Source: Streptomyces sp. WMMB303
GTDB taxonomy: Bacteria; Actinomycetota; Actinomycetes; Streptomycetales; Streptomycetaceae
Assembly (NCBI RefSeq): GCF_029351045.1
Contig: NZ_JARKIN010000001.1
Location: forward strand, 5,797,001-5,861,000
Direction of reading: 5' to 3'
DNA length: 64,000 bases
Shown: positions 37,331 through 48,189 of the stretch, in pieces
Layout: the number at the start of each line of letters is the position of its first letter
Numbering within the stretch: the stretch's first letter is position 1
Made by a program: the position numbers and the translations under genes
The notes under the pieces: model-generated
Told to the model about the DNA's origin: nothing
Seen by the model: the letters and a program-made list of their open reading frames with translations, nothing else
Databases searched by the model: none

Positions 37331-37993
37331 CTAGCCGGCCGGCTCGGTGGGCGGGGTGCCCTCCCCCGCCCGCATCGCGAACAGGACCATCGTCGCGCTC
37401 ACCCGCACCGCGCCGTCCGTACCGGGCGGCAGCGCACAGCGGTGCAGTTCGTCCCCCACTTCTCTGGCGCGCTCGCGCACCCCGGCCCACACCTCCGGCT
37501 CCAGCCAGACCTCCGCGTCGGTCATCTCCCCCCGCACCCCGGTGTCCCGCTGGGCCGTACGCCGCCGCAACTCCTCGCCCAGCGCGCCGGCCAGAGCGAG
37601 ATACGCGTCGACGCCCTGCGACATGCCGCGGCCGAGGCGGTCTCCGCTGTCCGGGTCGTGGCGGTAGCGCTTGGCCGTGCCGCCCCGTACGGCCACCTCG
37701 CCCACCGCGTCCACGAGCCCGGCCTTGTGCAGCCTGCGCAGGTGGTAACTGACGTTCGCCTGCGACTGGTCCAGGGTCCGGGCCGCCTCCGCCGCGCTGT
37801 ACGCCTCTCCGGTCAGCAGGGAGAGCAGTCGCAGCCGCAGCGGATGGGCCAGCACCCGCAGATCCGCCATGGACGCTTCGGAGGCCCCGGAACCGGCGGC
37901 GGCGCCTGGAGCGGCAGCGGCACGGGAGGGCTGCGCGTCGGTCGGGTCGGGCGGGCCGGGCGAGTCGGTCGGGCCGGAGCGGGAGTGCGGCAT
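37331..37993 (-). CDS. ArsR-type winged-helix regulator
   Basis: A 220-residue regulator. After a low-complexity Pro/Ala/Gly-rich N-terminus comes a winged helix: LRVLAHPLRLRLLSLLTGEA, SAAEAARTLDQSQANVSYHL and the wing RGGTAKRYRHDP. The C-terminal half resembles the effector region of the ArsR proteins that accompany MFS pumps. ATG 37993 begins 14 bp after the MFS stop; a shorter form from MADLRV (37870) is possible. It likely represses the pump operon. Confidence 0.85.
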   Translation of the reverse strand: MPHSRSGPTDSPGPPDPTDAQPSRAAAAPGAAAGSGASEASMADLRVLAHPLRLRLLSLLTGEAYSAAEAARTLDQSQANVSYHLRRLHKAGLVDAVGEVAVRGGTAKRYRHDPDSGDRLGRGMSQGVDAYLALAGALGEELRRRTAQRDTGVRGEMTDAEVWLEPEVWAGVRERAREVGDELHRCALPPGTDGAVRVSATMVLFAMRAGEGTPPTEPAG

Positions 37994-38007
37994 CCGGTCA
38001 GTCTGCC

Positions 38008-39369
38008 TCACACCGCCGCGCGCTCCGCAGCTCCCTCGTCCGGCACCGGCCCGCCCGCCGTCAGCCCCCGCACCTGGCTGCTGCCGAGTGCGCCCGCCGT
38101 CACCAGCAGGACGAGGCCGACCCCGCACAGCAGCGTGGGACGCACACCGAAGCGTTCCGCCAGCGGCCCGGCCGCCATCTCGCCCAGCGGAAGCGCGAGG
38201 GTGGACCCCAGCGCGTCGTAGGAGTAGACGCGGGCCAGCGTCTCCTGCGGGACGTTCTCCTGGAGCGAGAGGTCCCAGGCCACGCTGAACTGCTCGAGCG
38301 CGATGCCGTTCGCGAACATCGCCATCAGCAGCAGGGCCAGATCGGCCGACTCCGCGAGGGCGAGGAGCGGCAGCGCGTCCAGGGCCACCACGGCCACCCC
38401 GATCCGCAGCGCGTGACGCGAGCGGGACCGCGCCACGAGCAGCCCGCCGACCAGCGCGCCGGCCATCTGGGTGGCGAGGACGAAGCCCCAGGCGGTACGG
38501 CCGAAGGTCGCGTCGGCGACGGCCGGTCCCAGCACCTGGATACCGCCCGCCGAGACCGCGTTCACCACGAAGAACTGCAGCACCACCACCCAGACCCAGG
38601 TGCGGGAGGCGAACTCGCGCCAGCCCTGCCGCATCTCCTGCCAGGGCCGCGCCCGCTCGGTACCGGCCGCGGACTCGACGGCCCGCACGTGGCCGGCGGG
38701 CTCCGCGGCTGCCGCGGACGGCGGGGCACCGGCGCGTCCGGCCAGTACGCGCCCGGCCAGGCGGTAGGCAGCCGCGGCGCCCAGGAAGGCCACGCCGTCG
38801 AGCACCATGCCCCAGCCCGGGCCGGCGACGGCTGCCAGCATGCCGCCGAGCGAGGTACCCGCGATCATCCCCGTGTTGATCCCCATCCGGGAGAGCGCGT
38901 TGGCGGGCCGCAGTTCGCCCGGCGGCACGGTGCGGGGCAGCAGCGCGGCGGACGCCGGTACGGAGACGGCCGCCACGGCACCCTGCACCACGCTGAGGAC
39001 CAGCAGCACGCCGATCGGCGCCCGGTCGGCCAGTACGGCCAGCCCCACACCGGTCTGCACCAGCGCGGCGGACGCGGCGGCGCCCTGGAGCACCAGCGCC
39101 CGGGGCAGCCGGTCGGCCAGCAGTCCGCCGAAGAGCAGCAGCAGCACGCTGCTGACGGACCGGGCGCCGACGACGAGTCCCACGTCCACCGCGGAACCGC
39201 CGAGGTCCAGCACCGCGAAGGCGAGGACGACGGGCGCCATGGAGTTGCCGAAGAAGGTCAGGGACCGGCCCAGCGTGAGCGCGCGGAAGGCGCGGTGACG
39301 CAGGACTGAGCGGAGTACTTCGCGGTCGGGGTGGGAGGAGGGGAAGGCCACGGGGTGAGTGTGCGGCAC
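38008..39369 (-). CDS. MFS transporter (enterobactin-exporter-like)
   Basis: A membrane protein of about 453 residues with about twelve helices in two halves and a charged Gly/Ala-rich central loop (around 220-250). Motif-like segments LTLGRSLTFFGNSMAPVVLA and LLFGGLLADRLPRALVLQGA place it in the MFS_3 group that exports siderophores or drugs. GTG 39369 is the best of the available starts but its ribosome site is weak; GTG 39351 is in frame. It is followed by the ArsR gene, forming a repressor-pump pair. Confidence 0.88.
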   Translation of the reverse strand: MPHTHPVAFPSSHPDREVLRSVLRHRAFRALTLGRSLTFFGNSMAPVVLAFAVLDLGGSAVDVGLVVGARSVSSVLLLLFGGLLADRLPRALVLQGAAASAALVQTGVGLAVLADRAPIGVLLVLSVVQGAVAAVSVPASAALLPRTVPPGELRPANALSRMGINTGMIAGTSLGGMLAAVAGPGWGMVLDGVAFLGAAAAYRLAGRVLAGRAGAPPSAAAAEPAGHVRAVESAAGTERARPWQEMRQGWREFASRTWVWVVVLQFFVVNAVSAGGIQVLGPAVADATFGRTAWGFVLATQMAGALVGGLLVARSRSRHALRIGVAVVALDALPLLALAESADLALLLMAMFANGIALEQFSVAWDLSLQENVPQETLARVYSYDALGSTLALPLGEMAAGPLAERFGVRPTLLCGVGLVLLVTAGALGSSQVRGLTAGGPVPDEGAAERAAV

Positions 39370-39537
39370 CCGGAGGCCAACCGTCAAATACTTCTTTGGG
39401 GGTAGTCGGCGGCGGCTCCTGCACACAGACGGAAAGCGCATGGTCCGTCGAGAACGCCGGACACCCAGGGGTCCGGGACCGAGGAAGGCGGCCGCGGGAA
39501 CCCGGGCCACGCACGGCAACCGGGGGCCCGAAACACC

Positions 39538-39575
39538 GCACCGGGGCCGGAGCCGACCGGCTCCGGCCCCGGTGC
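39538..39575 (-). terminator. Terminator hairpin after FG-GAP gene
   Basis: Arms of 18 bp (39538-39555 with 39558-39575) form a near-perfect palindrome; in practice the loop would be about 4 nt. It begins 10 bp after the stop of the FG-GAP lipoprotein gene. Confidence 0.85.
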
Positions 39576-39584
39576 CGTCCCGCG

Positions 39585-41093
39585 TCACTTCAGCAGCAGC
39601 GGCACTCCGGCGACCGAGGGGGTGAACTGGCGGGAGCGGGTGGGAGCGAAGCCCTTGTCGGAGCCGGCGATCTGCAGGACCGCGCCCTTGCGCTTGTTGA
39701 ACAGGGGAGCGAGGACGACAGCTTCGTCGTGCCCGTCGCCGTCGGTGTCCAGCAGCGGAGGCCGGAAGTCGAAGAGGTTCCGGGGGGCGCGGTTGGGGGT
39801 GCCCGGCAGCCCCTCGGTCCTGGCGTCGACCTCCTGGGAACCCTCGGCCGACGGACCGTCGGCGCCTCCTGGGAGCAGGGTGACCAGCCCGTCGTTGCCC
39901 CGGAAGTCGGGCGTGTTGACGACGAGGTCCGGGTGGTCGTCGCCGTTGACCTCGCCGACCGCCGGAGATGCCCCGAAACTCTCCTTCCGTCCCGCGAAGA
40001 TCCGGCGGGCGGGCTTTCCGGCGCCCAGGCCGGAGCGTGCGCCGTGCAGTACGCCGACTCCGCCCCCCTTGCCCTTCTGCGGCTCCGTGTCCGACGCCGT
40101 ACGGCGGAGCGGCAGCAGCAGGTCGTCGGTCCTGTCCCCGTCCGCGTCGCCGACGGACAAGCCGCCGCGACGGCCGCCCGTCGCCTTCAACACCGTCTGT
40201 TCGGTGTCGCGGTCGCGGGTCAGGCCGTGCTCGGCACCCCGGTAGTAGGCGAGCGGGGTGAGATCGTCGGGGGCGGTGTCGTCCTGCTCGGCGTCGTAGC
40301 CGTAGGTGAGGACGAGGTCCGTGCGGCCGTCGGCGTCGAAGTCGCCCGCCGCGACGCTGTTCGGGGACGCGTAGCCGTGCTGGCCGACATCGACCGTGAC
40401 GGGCTTGCGCGGACTCTTGCCGGACGGGGGGCCGTCGCCGCCGAACGGACCGTAGAGGATGCGCGCGGGCACATCGCCCCGGGGCCCGTCGGGATTGCTC
40501 GAGGGGTCGCCCTTGCCGCCGCCGGGGTCGAACAGGTCGGCGCGTCCGTCACGGTCGAAGTCGCCCGCCGCCATCGGGCCGAAGTTCCGCGGAGCCTCGA
40601 GCTTCCGCGCCTTCCCGAGCCCGCGGGGGCCGCCGAAGAGTACGTACGGCTGGACCTCGGCGTCGCGCGTCCGCGCGGCCACCAGGTCGGTGAAGCCGTC
40701 CGAGTCGAGATCCGTACGCAGCAAGGAGGAATCGAATCGCCCATCGAGCCGCGTCGTCCACGAGGGATTCAGCCCCTTCTCGGAGCCGTAGACCACCAGC
40801 AGGGTGTCCTTCGTGCGCTTTTGGTCCTTGCTCGCGGAGTGGACGGACGTGGCGTAGTCGTCGTAACCGTCGCCGTTGAAATCCCCCCGGTCCGGGCCGT
40901 CTTCGGAGTCGTCGGCCTTGCCCGCGGGCGGGCGCGCCTTCTTCGCGGTACCGGCCCCGTCGTCCGACGATCCGCCGCACCCGGCGAGCACCAGCAGCAG
41001 CACGCAGGAAGCGGAAGCCGCGGCGACAGCAACCGCCCGCGTCCGGCGCTCCGGCCGTTCACCTCTGTCCCGCCGCCTCATGACATCGGACAT
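39585..41093 (-). CDS. FG-GAP/VCBS-repeat lipoprotein
   Basis: A 502-residue surface lipoprotein. An Arg-rich N-terminus, hydrophobic core and lipobox VLAGC are followed by a Gly/Ser/Asp/Lys linker. The rest is a beta-propeller built on calcium-type repeats: DFNGDGYDD, DLDSDGFTDL, DFDRDGRADL, DFDADGRTDL, DADGDRTDDL, EVNGDDHPDL and DTDGDGHDE, about seven blades. ATG 41093 is preferred; ATG 41081 is in frame. Such proteins bind ligands at the cell surface; the ligand is unknown. Confidence 0.88.
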   Translation of the reverse strand: MSDVMRRRDRGERPERRTRAVAVAAASASCVLLLVLAGCGGSSDDGAGTAKKARPPAGKADDSEDGPDRGDFNGDGYDDYATSVHSASKDQKRTKDTLLVVYGSEKGLNPSWTTRLDGRFDSSLLRTDLDSDGFTDLVAARTRDAEVQPYVLFGGPRGLGKARKLEAPRNFGPMAAGDFDRDGRADLFDPGGGKGDPSSNPDGPRGDVPARILYGPFGGDGPPSGKSPRKPVTVDVGQHGYASPNSVAAGDFDADGRTDLVLTYGYDAEQDDTAPDDLTPLAYYRGAEHGLTRDRDTEQTVLKATGGRRGGLSVGDADGDRTDDLLLPLRRTASDTEPQKGKGGGVGVLHGARSGLGAGKPARRIFAGRKESFGASPAVGEVNGDDHPDLVVNTPDFRGNDGLVTLLPGGADGPSAEGSQEVDARTEGLPGTPNRAPRNLFDFRPPLLDTDGDGHDEAVVLAPLFNKRKGAVLQIAGSDKGFAPTRSRQFTPSVAGVPLLLK

Positions 41094-41540
41094 CACCACA
41101 GGGCCCCCTTCCCTTTCGGAGGAAGAGCGAGTAACCCAAGTCCGTTCGAATACAGCGACGTTGGGTACCGCGAGGCGCGCTTCGGCCGCGTGCCGCACAC
41201 CTCCGCGACCGACAGCCCGAGCGTGCCGGGGCCCGGGAGACGGCTTCCGGGCCGGGGCATACCAGCCGACAGGGAGAGCGCGCCGGGACGACCGGCCGCT
41301 GCGCACCCGGCCCGGCCGCGCCGTCCGCCGCCCCCACGGAAGCGCCCTGAGTACGCGCATGCCGCCCACCCCGCCGCACGGACCGCGTGTGCGGAATGAA
41401 CCGGACGGTCACCACATCCGTTTCCGGGACCGGTGCCGGCAGAACCGACAGCGGTCCGCGACATCGACGGGCCGGTGTGGTTCTCACGTGTCCAGGGGTG
41501 AACGCCGGGCACCTTCCCCCGCCCCCTACGCGAGGTGACC
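41094..41540. other. Divergent region between FG-GAP and chitinase genes
   Basis: About 450 bp carrying both promoters. An inverted pair ACCCAA (41134-41139)/TTGGGT (41161-41166) lies near the FG-GAP start. I did not find the direct-repeat pair known from Streptomyces chitinase promoters. No gene seen. Confidence 0.45.
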
Positions 41541-42830
<1,290 letters not shown>

Positions 42831-42855
42831 GCGGGGGCCCGACCCGCACCTCACC

Positions 42856-42888
42856 GACGGCCCCGCGGTCGCGTACCGCGGGGCCGTC
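42856..42888. terminator. Terminator hairpin between chitinase and LanB
   Basis: A perfect 14-bp stem (42856-42869 with 42875-42888) and 5-nt loop, 25 bp past the chitinase stop. LanB converges from the other side, so it may act both ways. Confidence 0.85.
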
Positions 42889-42990
42889 CGCTGCCCGGAC
42901 ACGAGGGTACGGACGGCTGCCGCCCCGGGCGCAGGTGACGGCCCACCTCCCCCGGAGTGTGCGCGGCCCGCCGCCGCCCGCTCCGGCTGC

Positions 42991-45900
42991 TCAGGCCGGG
43001 GCGTGGGCCGCGCGGTCGAGGAGGCGGCGCCAGACTCCGTGGGCGATCGCCTCGTCGGAGGGGCGCAGGCCCATCCGGTTGCAGTGCATGTGCAGCAGAG
43101 AGAGGACGATGTCGTCGCGCTCGGCCTGGAGTTCGCCGCCGCGTTCCAGTTCGGCCATCCGCCGGGTGAGCCGCTCGGCGGCGGGGCGCCACACGGCGTC
43201 GGCCGCGTCGAGCAGTTCGCGGGCCGGTCCGTCGTCCGTGCGGGCGGTCCACAGGACGCGGCCGGCCGCGCGGTAGAGGTCGCCGCCGGCGTTGCGCCGC
43301 GCCGCGAGGCGGGCGAGGGCGTGGCGGGCCTCGGGATCGGGGACGAGGGAGCCGCAGAGCCGGTCGAGGGTGAGGGCGACCAGCGCGGCGCGTTCCTGGG
43401 ACGCGTCCAGGCCGAGGGGCGGCAGCCCCGGCAGACCGGTGCCGGAGGCGCGCAGCCGCCGCAGGAGTTGGAGGACGGCCGCGCTGTCCTGCCGGAACCA
43501 TTCCTCGGCGGCGGCTATCAGCTCGGGGCCGCCGTAGCGTTCGATCTCGCGCTGATAGCTGACGAAGGTGTGGTCGGCGATGTGCCCGCCCCGGGCGAGG
43601 TCGTACGCCCAGGCCGACACCTCGCGCAGTACGTCCGCGCGTGCCGATTCCTCGGGGGTGTGGAACCGCACCCGCAGGTGGGGCGCGGGATCGCCGTAGC
43701 GCAGGAAGAACGGGGAGGGCACGCCGTACTGTTCGGACAGCCTCGCGGTGAGGTCGGCCAGGCCCACGCCCAGCAGGGTGTCGTGCGCGTCCGGCTCGGC
43801 GTAGAGCTTCACCGCCAGCCAGTCGCTGCCGATCCGCTTGCTGCGTATCCCGTATTCCTCGGCGCCGGGGACGGCCCGGGGCCGGATGTGCCGGGCCACC
43901 GGGCCCGGGTCCTCACCGACCCGGACGAGGGGCACGACGATCTCGGAGGCGTACGGTTCGCCGGCGGTGTCCCGCAGGAAGCCCTCGTCCGGTGCGGGCA
44001 GGACCTCCTCCAGGGTGATCCCGTCGTCCGTGGCCCGCTCCAGGCTGTCGCGCAGCTCGCGCAGCGAGGCGGCGCTGGTGAGGTCGAGCAGCAGGGCGTT
44101 GTCGTTGTCGGTGAGGTTGACCAGGCGGGGCACCATCCACGTGTCGGCCCAGGCGCGGACGGCTTCGGCGAACACGGCGGCTCCCTCTCCGTCGCGGCGG
44201 CCGCCGCAGGCCGGTGCGAGGTCGCCGGGACGCAGCCGCCATCGTGCTCGGCGGAGCACGAGGTCGCCTCGTTCGACGCGGGGCAGGAACGGCATGGTCC
44301 AGGTCAGACTCTCCCAGCTGAACCACGAGACCGTGCCCGAGAGGCCCTGGGAGACCTCCAGCATGAACCGGCAGGGGTCGGGCGCCCCGGCCCAGTTGAG
44401 CATCGCGCGGTCGGTGACGTGCAGTCGGCGGCCCAGTGTGCGGCTGCGCAGGTAGAGCTTCCCGTCGGCCACCCCGACCAGGACGTCGTCCAGTCGGATC
44501 ACGCGGTCCGTCTCCCGGCCGGGTGTCACGTTGACCGGCAGCTCCCAGGTGTGCACCGTGGGGCGGATGGTGACGTTGATGGAACGGGCGTGCTGGGGCA
44601 GGGAGGACAGCTCGGCGCAGACGGCGTCGCCCTGACGCTGTTCCTCGGCGGCGGCCAGCTCCCGCAGCGCAGCGCGGGTCTCCTCGTCGAAGAGGTGGTG
44701 GAAGCGGGAGAAGGTCCTGCCGCCCATCACCACGCCGGCGGTGCCGCAGACGGCGCGCCAGCGCTCGCGGCCGGAGCCCGGCGCCAGCAGACCGAGGTAG
44801 AGGTCGAGGACCGGCATCGGCGGCCGGTGGTCGTCCTCGGCTGCCGAGACCTCGGTGAGTTCGTCGAGCAGCCGGTCGTCGAGCTGGACGCTCAGCTCCC
44901 GGCGGGCCAGGGCCCCGGTGACCATCCGGTTCAGCACGGCCTCCCGGGGCCGCTCCTCCGGCCGGTCCGCCCCGTCGACGGTCCGGGGGACGACGCCCGG
45001 CAGCGGGTAGGCCTGTCCCGGGGAGCGGTATCGGCGCGGTGGGCCGAGGCCGGTCTCCGGGGTCAGCGCCTCCAGCAGGGGGATCTCGGAGCGGTGGCCG
45101 TAGCGTTCGGAGAACGCCTCGGCGTACTCCGTGAGATGCGGCGGGTAGCGGTCCTCCGCCCCCACGCGCCGGAAGACCTGGGCGGCCTCTTCGGCGAGGT
45201 CGGCCACGGCCCGGGGAAGGACGAGAGGCCCGTCGAGGTTCAGCGTCGAGTCGAGCTGGAGCGTCGGGCCCGAGTGGCCTCCGACGGCCTCGGGCATCGG
45301 CGTGCTCGCCGCCTCCAGCAGTTCGGACACCGGGATCCCGCCCTGGTTGAACGCGCCGATCGCGGCCTCCACCCCGTCGATCGCCCCCGCGACGGCGGCG
45401 TCGGTGACGGGGGGCAGCATCGAGCGCAGCAGCGAGTCGTCGCGGTCCGTCCGGCCGGCCGGGGGGATCAGCAGCCGGGGGCGCTCGGCGGTGATGAGGA
45501 TGTCGCTGTCGAGGAGGCCGTCGAGCAGGGACGCGATCCGCTCGGCGCCTGCCGTCGGGAAGTCCTCGGTGAGCCGGGCGGTGAGGTCGCCGAGTGTCGT
45601 CGGGGTGCGAGTGTGGTCGAGCACGGAACGGATCGGTCCGGTGAGCCGTACGCTGACGGAGCGTCGGCCCTTGGGCGCGGTCCGGCCTCCGTCGCCGGGT
45701 GCGCCGGCGCGGGCGGCCTCGGTACCGGCGTCGAGCCCGTAGCCCTCGGCGGTGGAGAGCCACACCCGGCCGCGGGCCGCATGGAGCAGGTCGTTGCGCC
45801 GCACCCGCAGCTCGGAGGGCTGCTGTGCGCCGAAGGCGAGCCGCTTGACGAGGTGCATGACCCATCCGGAGTCCGCTCGTGCCCGGGCCGCTCCGATGGC

Positions 45901-46317
45901 GGTGTCGCCGAGCCGGGTGCGCTGCTCCTCGCCGAACACGCCGGTGGTGACGCCCGCGAAGAGGCCGAACGGCGTCGCGCGGAAGCTCATCCGGTTCAGA
46001 TAGCGGCTCAGGCCGCGGACGGCCTTGCGCCGGTCCTTGCCGTTGAGGCTGTCGAACCGCTCGACGGCGTCCGCCAGATGGGGTGAGGCGGCCCGCACGG
46101 CGTCCGGTACGCCCGGGGTCGACCACAGCTTGCGGAGCCGGTCGGCGTAGTCATGGTGATCGCCGTCGTCGTCCTGCCAGGCGTCGGCGCGGGAGGCCGC
46201 GCCGTCCGCGGCGGGCAGCGACCTGAGCAGGTCGAGCATCGGGCGGGCGGGCAGAGCCGGGGCCCTGAGCATGAAGAATCCGCAGGCCCGGTAGGTGTCG
46301 GCAGTCTCTTCGGTCAT
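42991..46317 (-). CDS. Class I lanthipeptide dehydratase LanB, full length
   Basis: A 1108-residue enzyme that dehydrates Ser/Thr of the precursor using glutamyl-tRNA. The N-terminal glutamylation domain covers about 50-690, with the typical start ACGFFMLRAPALPARPM and motif LSRYLNRMSFRATPFGLFAG. The C-terminal elimination (SpaB_C) domain covers about 800-1080: SDWLAVKLYAEPDAHDTLLG, PFFLRYGDPAPHLRVRFH and FVSYQREIERYGG. Both halves are in one chain, unlike split or thiopeptide-type systems. ATG 46317 overlaps the LanC stop as ATGA. Confidence 0.95.
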   Translation of the reverse strand: MTEETADTYRACGFFMLRAPALPARPMLDLLRSLPAADGAASRADAWQDDDGDHHDYADRLRKLWSTPGVPDAVRAASPHLADAVERFDSLNGKDRRKAVRGLSRYLNRMSFRATPFGLFAGVTTGVFGEEQRTRLGDTAIGAARARADSGWVMHLVKRLAFGAQQPSELRVRRNDLLHAARGRVWLSTAEGYGLDAGTEAARAGAPGDGGRTAPKGRRSVSVRLTGPIRSVLDHTRTPTTLGDLTARLTEDFPTAGAERIASLLDGLLDSDILITAERPRLLIPPAGRTDRDDSLLRSMLPPVTDAAVAGAIDGVEAAIGAFNQGGIPVSELLEAASTPMPEAVGGHSGPTLQLDSTLNLDGPLVLPRAVADLAEEAAQVFRRVGAEDRYPPHLTEYAEAFSERYGHRSEIPLLEALTPETGLGPPRRYRSPGQAYPLPGVVPRTVDGADRPEERPREAVLNRMVTGALARRELSVQLDDRLLDELTEVSAAEDDHRPPMPVLDLYLGLLAPGSGRERWRAVCGTAGVVMGGRTFSRFHHLFDEETRAALRELAAAEEQRQGDAVCAELSSLPQHARSINVTIRPTVHTWELPVNVTPGRETDRVIRLDDVLVGVADGKLYLRSRTLGRRLHVTDRAMLNWAGAPDPCRFMLEVSQGLSGTVSWFSWESLTWTMPFLPRVERGDLVLRRARWRLRPGDLAPACGGRRDGEGAAVFAEAVRAWADTWMVPRLVNLTDNDNALLLDLTSAASLRELRDSLERATDDGITLEEVLPAPDEGFLRDTAGEPYASEIVVPLVRVGEDPGPVARHIRPRAVPGAEEYGIRSKRIGSDWLAVKLYAEPDAHDTLLGVGLADLTARLSEQYGVPSPFFLRYGDPAPHLRVRFHTPEESARADVLREVSAWAYDLARGGHIADHTFVSYQREIERYGGPELIAAAEEWFRQDSAAVLQLLRRLRASGTGLPGLPPLGLDASQERAALVALTLDRLCGSLVPDPEARHALARLAARRNAGGDLYRAAGRVLWTARTDDGPARELLDAADAVWRPAAERLTRRMAELERGGELQAERDDIVLSLLHMHCNRMGLRPSDEAIAHGVWRRLLDRAAHAPA

Positions 46318-47735
46318 GTCTCCCCCATGCCTCGGTCCGGTCCCGTCCGCGCCCCGGCCCCGCCCGGCTGGTGTACGCGGGAAGGTCCGGGTGTCAGGAA
46401 CAGCAGCTCGTCCCACCCGGCCGCCGTGTCGGAGACGGCGCCGAGGAGGGCGAGCATGGCTCCGGCCGCACCGGTCAGCAGGCCGGGATTGTGCTCGTGC
46501 CCTCCCCACGGGTCGTAGTCGGGGAAGAGGTAGGGGTGCTCCGGGTCCGCGTAGGAGCACATCCGGGACAGGAACGCGTCGTGCATACGCCGCAGATCCG
46601 GCAGGCCGGTCTGGGCGGCGGCCCGGCCGTAGACGGTCACCAGCCCGGCCAGCCCGTGGCAGAGCGTGGGCGAGTTGATGCGCTGCTGCTCGGCCGGGGT
46701 GCGTTCGACGCCCAGCAGGGTGGCCACCGCGAGGTCGGTCGGCTCCGGGTCGCCGCAGGCCGCCGAGGCCGGCAGCAGGGACGCGGCGACCCCGGGCGGG
46801 CCGTAGCACCAGGCGCTCCTGGCCGGTACCTGCTCGGCGCCGGTGTCGGGGCGCCCGGTATCCGGGTGGGGCAGCAGAAGGTTGGCCCATGCCGGGTAGT
46901 CGAGGCTGTCGATGCGCAGCGCTTCGAGTGTCCGGGAGAGCTCGCGGACACCCTGCCGTACCCGGCGTGACCGTGCCTCCCGGTCCGCGGTGCCGGTCGC
47001 GTGGGCGATGTCGGGGCGGCAGAGGGCCGCGAGGATGCCGGGCGGCCCGTGGGCGAATCCCAGGTTGTACACGCCGTCGGGAAACTGCTTCACATATCCC
47101 GGCAGAGGCGTCGGCTCTCCGTCGGGGCCCAGAATGGTGGGAAAGTGCGAGGGCGCGCAGAACCATCTGAGCGGGCCGCCGTCGTCCCGGGTCAGCTCCA
47201 CCAGATAATCGACGAGGCGGTCTGCGGCCTGCCGGGTGGCGTCCGTCGCCCGCCCGCCGAGGAGGTCCGCGGCCCTGAGGAGCGCGGCGAGCCAGCCGGC
47301 CGCGCCGCCGATGACGTCGTAGTCGTGCGAGGCGACGCTTCCCGCGGCGGGATTCAGCGTGATCGCCTGGGTCTGCCGGGCGAGTTGGTCGGTCATCGTG
47401 GCCAGTGTCGGGAGGTAGCGCGGCTCCAGTCGGGCGTACTCGGTCACCGCCCAGACGACGCCCGCGGTGCCGAGGTACAGACCGGGCGCCTGCAGGGGGG
47501 ATGCGGCACTCACCTCGGCGGTGCGCCGCAGATGGAGCTGTCCGGCTTTGAAGTAGCGGTCCTCGTCGAAGACTTCGGCCGCGTACCGGAGGGCGAGCGC
47601 GATGCCGGGTGCGCCGTCGGCGAGATCCGCTTTCTCCGCGGCGCCGCCGGCGGATTCCATGAGCCGGTCGGCCACCTCGCGAGCCAGCCGCAGAGCCTCT
47701 TCGTCGGTCACTCTTCCCGCCGAACCGGACCCCAT
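46314..47735 (-). CDS. Lanthionine cyclase LanC
   Basis: A 473-residue zinc enzyme that adds Cys thiols to dehydrated residues to form lanthionine rings. An alpha/alpha toroid is suggested by repeated Gly-rich helices. Catalytic and zinc residues are visible: His229 in GFAHGPPG, Cys310 in WCYGPPG, and Cys359-His360 in CHGLAG. The gene follows the precursor by about 170 bp and overlaps LanB, so processing genes are coupled. Confidence 0.95.
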   Translation of the reverse strand: MGSGSAGRVTDEEALRLAREVADRLMESAGGAAEKADLADGAPGIALALRYAAEVFDEDRYFKAGQLHLRRTAEVSAASPLQAPGLYLGTAGVVWAVTEYARLEPRYLPTLATMTDQLARQTQAITLNPAAGSVASHDYDVIGGAAGWLAALLRAADLLGGRATDATRQAADRLVDYLVELTRDDGGPLRWFCAPSHFPTILGPDGEPTPLPGYVKQFPDGVYNLGFAHGPPGILAALCRPDIAHATGTADREARSRRVRQGVRELSRTLEALRIDSLDYPAWANLLLPHPDTGRPDTGAEQVPARSAWCYGPPGVAASLLPASAACGDPEPTDLAVATLLGVERTPAEQQRINSPTLCHGLAGLVTVYGRAAAQTGLPDLRRMHDAFLSRMCSYADPEHPYLFPDYDPWGGHEHNPGLLTGAAGAMLALLGAVSDTAAGWDELLFLTPGPSRVHQPGGAGARTGPDRGMGET

Positions 47736-47798
47736 AGCGCCGCCGTTCCCTCTCTCAGCCGTTCCGGTGCCTCTCAGCCTTCGGGGCGAACAACCAGA

Positions 47799-47843
47799 CG
47801 GAGGGCTCTGAGACCCCCTGTGCCCGGACCGCGGGGCCCTCCG
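47799..47843 (-). terminator. Weak hairpin between precursor and LanC
   Basis: CGGAGGG pairs with CCCTCCG, and an inner CCCC/GGGG pair extends it, with bulges. The position between precursor and LanC suggests an attenuator that favours precursor mRNA. Low confidence. Confidence 0.35.
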
Positions 47844-47906
47844 CGTGGCTCACCATGGATGTGCGTCACCTCGAATGCGGCGGGTCAGCACATCAGATGT
47901 GGCGTC

Positions 47907-48059
47907 TCAGCAGCACGTGCTGAGCGTGTCGGTGCAGAGCGAGGTGCGCGAGGTCTCGCAGCCGCCGTTGTTCGTCGCGGCGGCGGAGCTGGTGGAGACC
48001 GCGGTGTGCCCCACACGCAGGTCGAGGGCGAACTCGTCGTCGAGCAGTTCTTCGTTCAT
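47907..48059 (-). CDS. Class I lanthipeptide precursor, FxLD type
   Basis: A 50-residue peptide, leader MNEELLDDEFALDLRVGHTA. The acidic leader carries FALD, matching the F-x-L-D box bound by LanB. The Ser/Thr-rich C-terminal region contains Cys34, Cys42, Cys49 and Cys50, with SLC, DTLSTCC and NGGCETS segments, so up to four thioether rings are possible. The cleavage site is not obvious and no LanP protease gene adjoins. ATG 48059 has GGAGGG at good spacing. The paired terminal Cys resemble microbisporicin-type ends, from memory. Confidence 0.93.
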   Translation of the reverse strand: MNEELLDDEFALDLRVGHTAVSTSSAAATNNGGCETSRTSLCTDTLSTCC

Positions 48060-48142
48060 TTCGTTCCCTCCGGATAGAGGTCGGCAATGACTGCTCCGCG
48101 AGATCGACGCTCGTGCACGCCGGGCCTCCCGGAGCTTCGTGG

Positions 48143-48172
48143 AACGTAATCGAGCAACATCGGGAACGTCAA
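48143..48172 (-). promoter_or_regulatory. Promoter of lanthipeptide precursor operon
   Basis: On the minus strand, TTGACG (48172-48167), an 18-bp spacer and TACGTT (48148-48143) form a good housekeeping-type promoter, giving a 5' leader of about 75 nt before the precursor. It lies between the exporter stop and the precursor, so precursor and enzymes can be transcribed apart from the exporter. Confidence 0.7.
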
Positions 48173-48189
48173 CACACCAGTCACAGCTG

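Noticed and set aside
37994..39541. Minus-strand extension of the ArsR frame upstream through the MFS gene
   Set aside because: The extended part is Arg/Gly/Ala-rich low-complexity sequence overlapping the MFS gene in another frame; the ArsR protein starts at 37993.
46318..47166. N-terminal extension of the LanB frame
   Set aside because: It overlaps LanC in another frame and has no LanB similarity; ATG 46317 with an ATGA overlap is the natural start.
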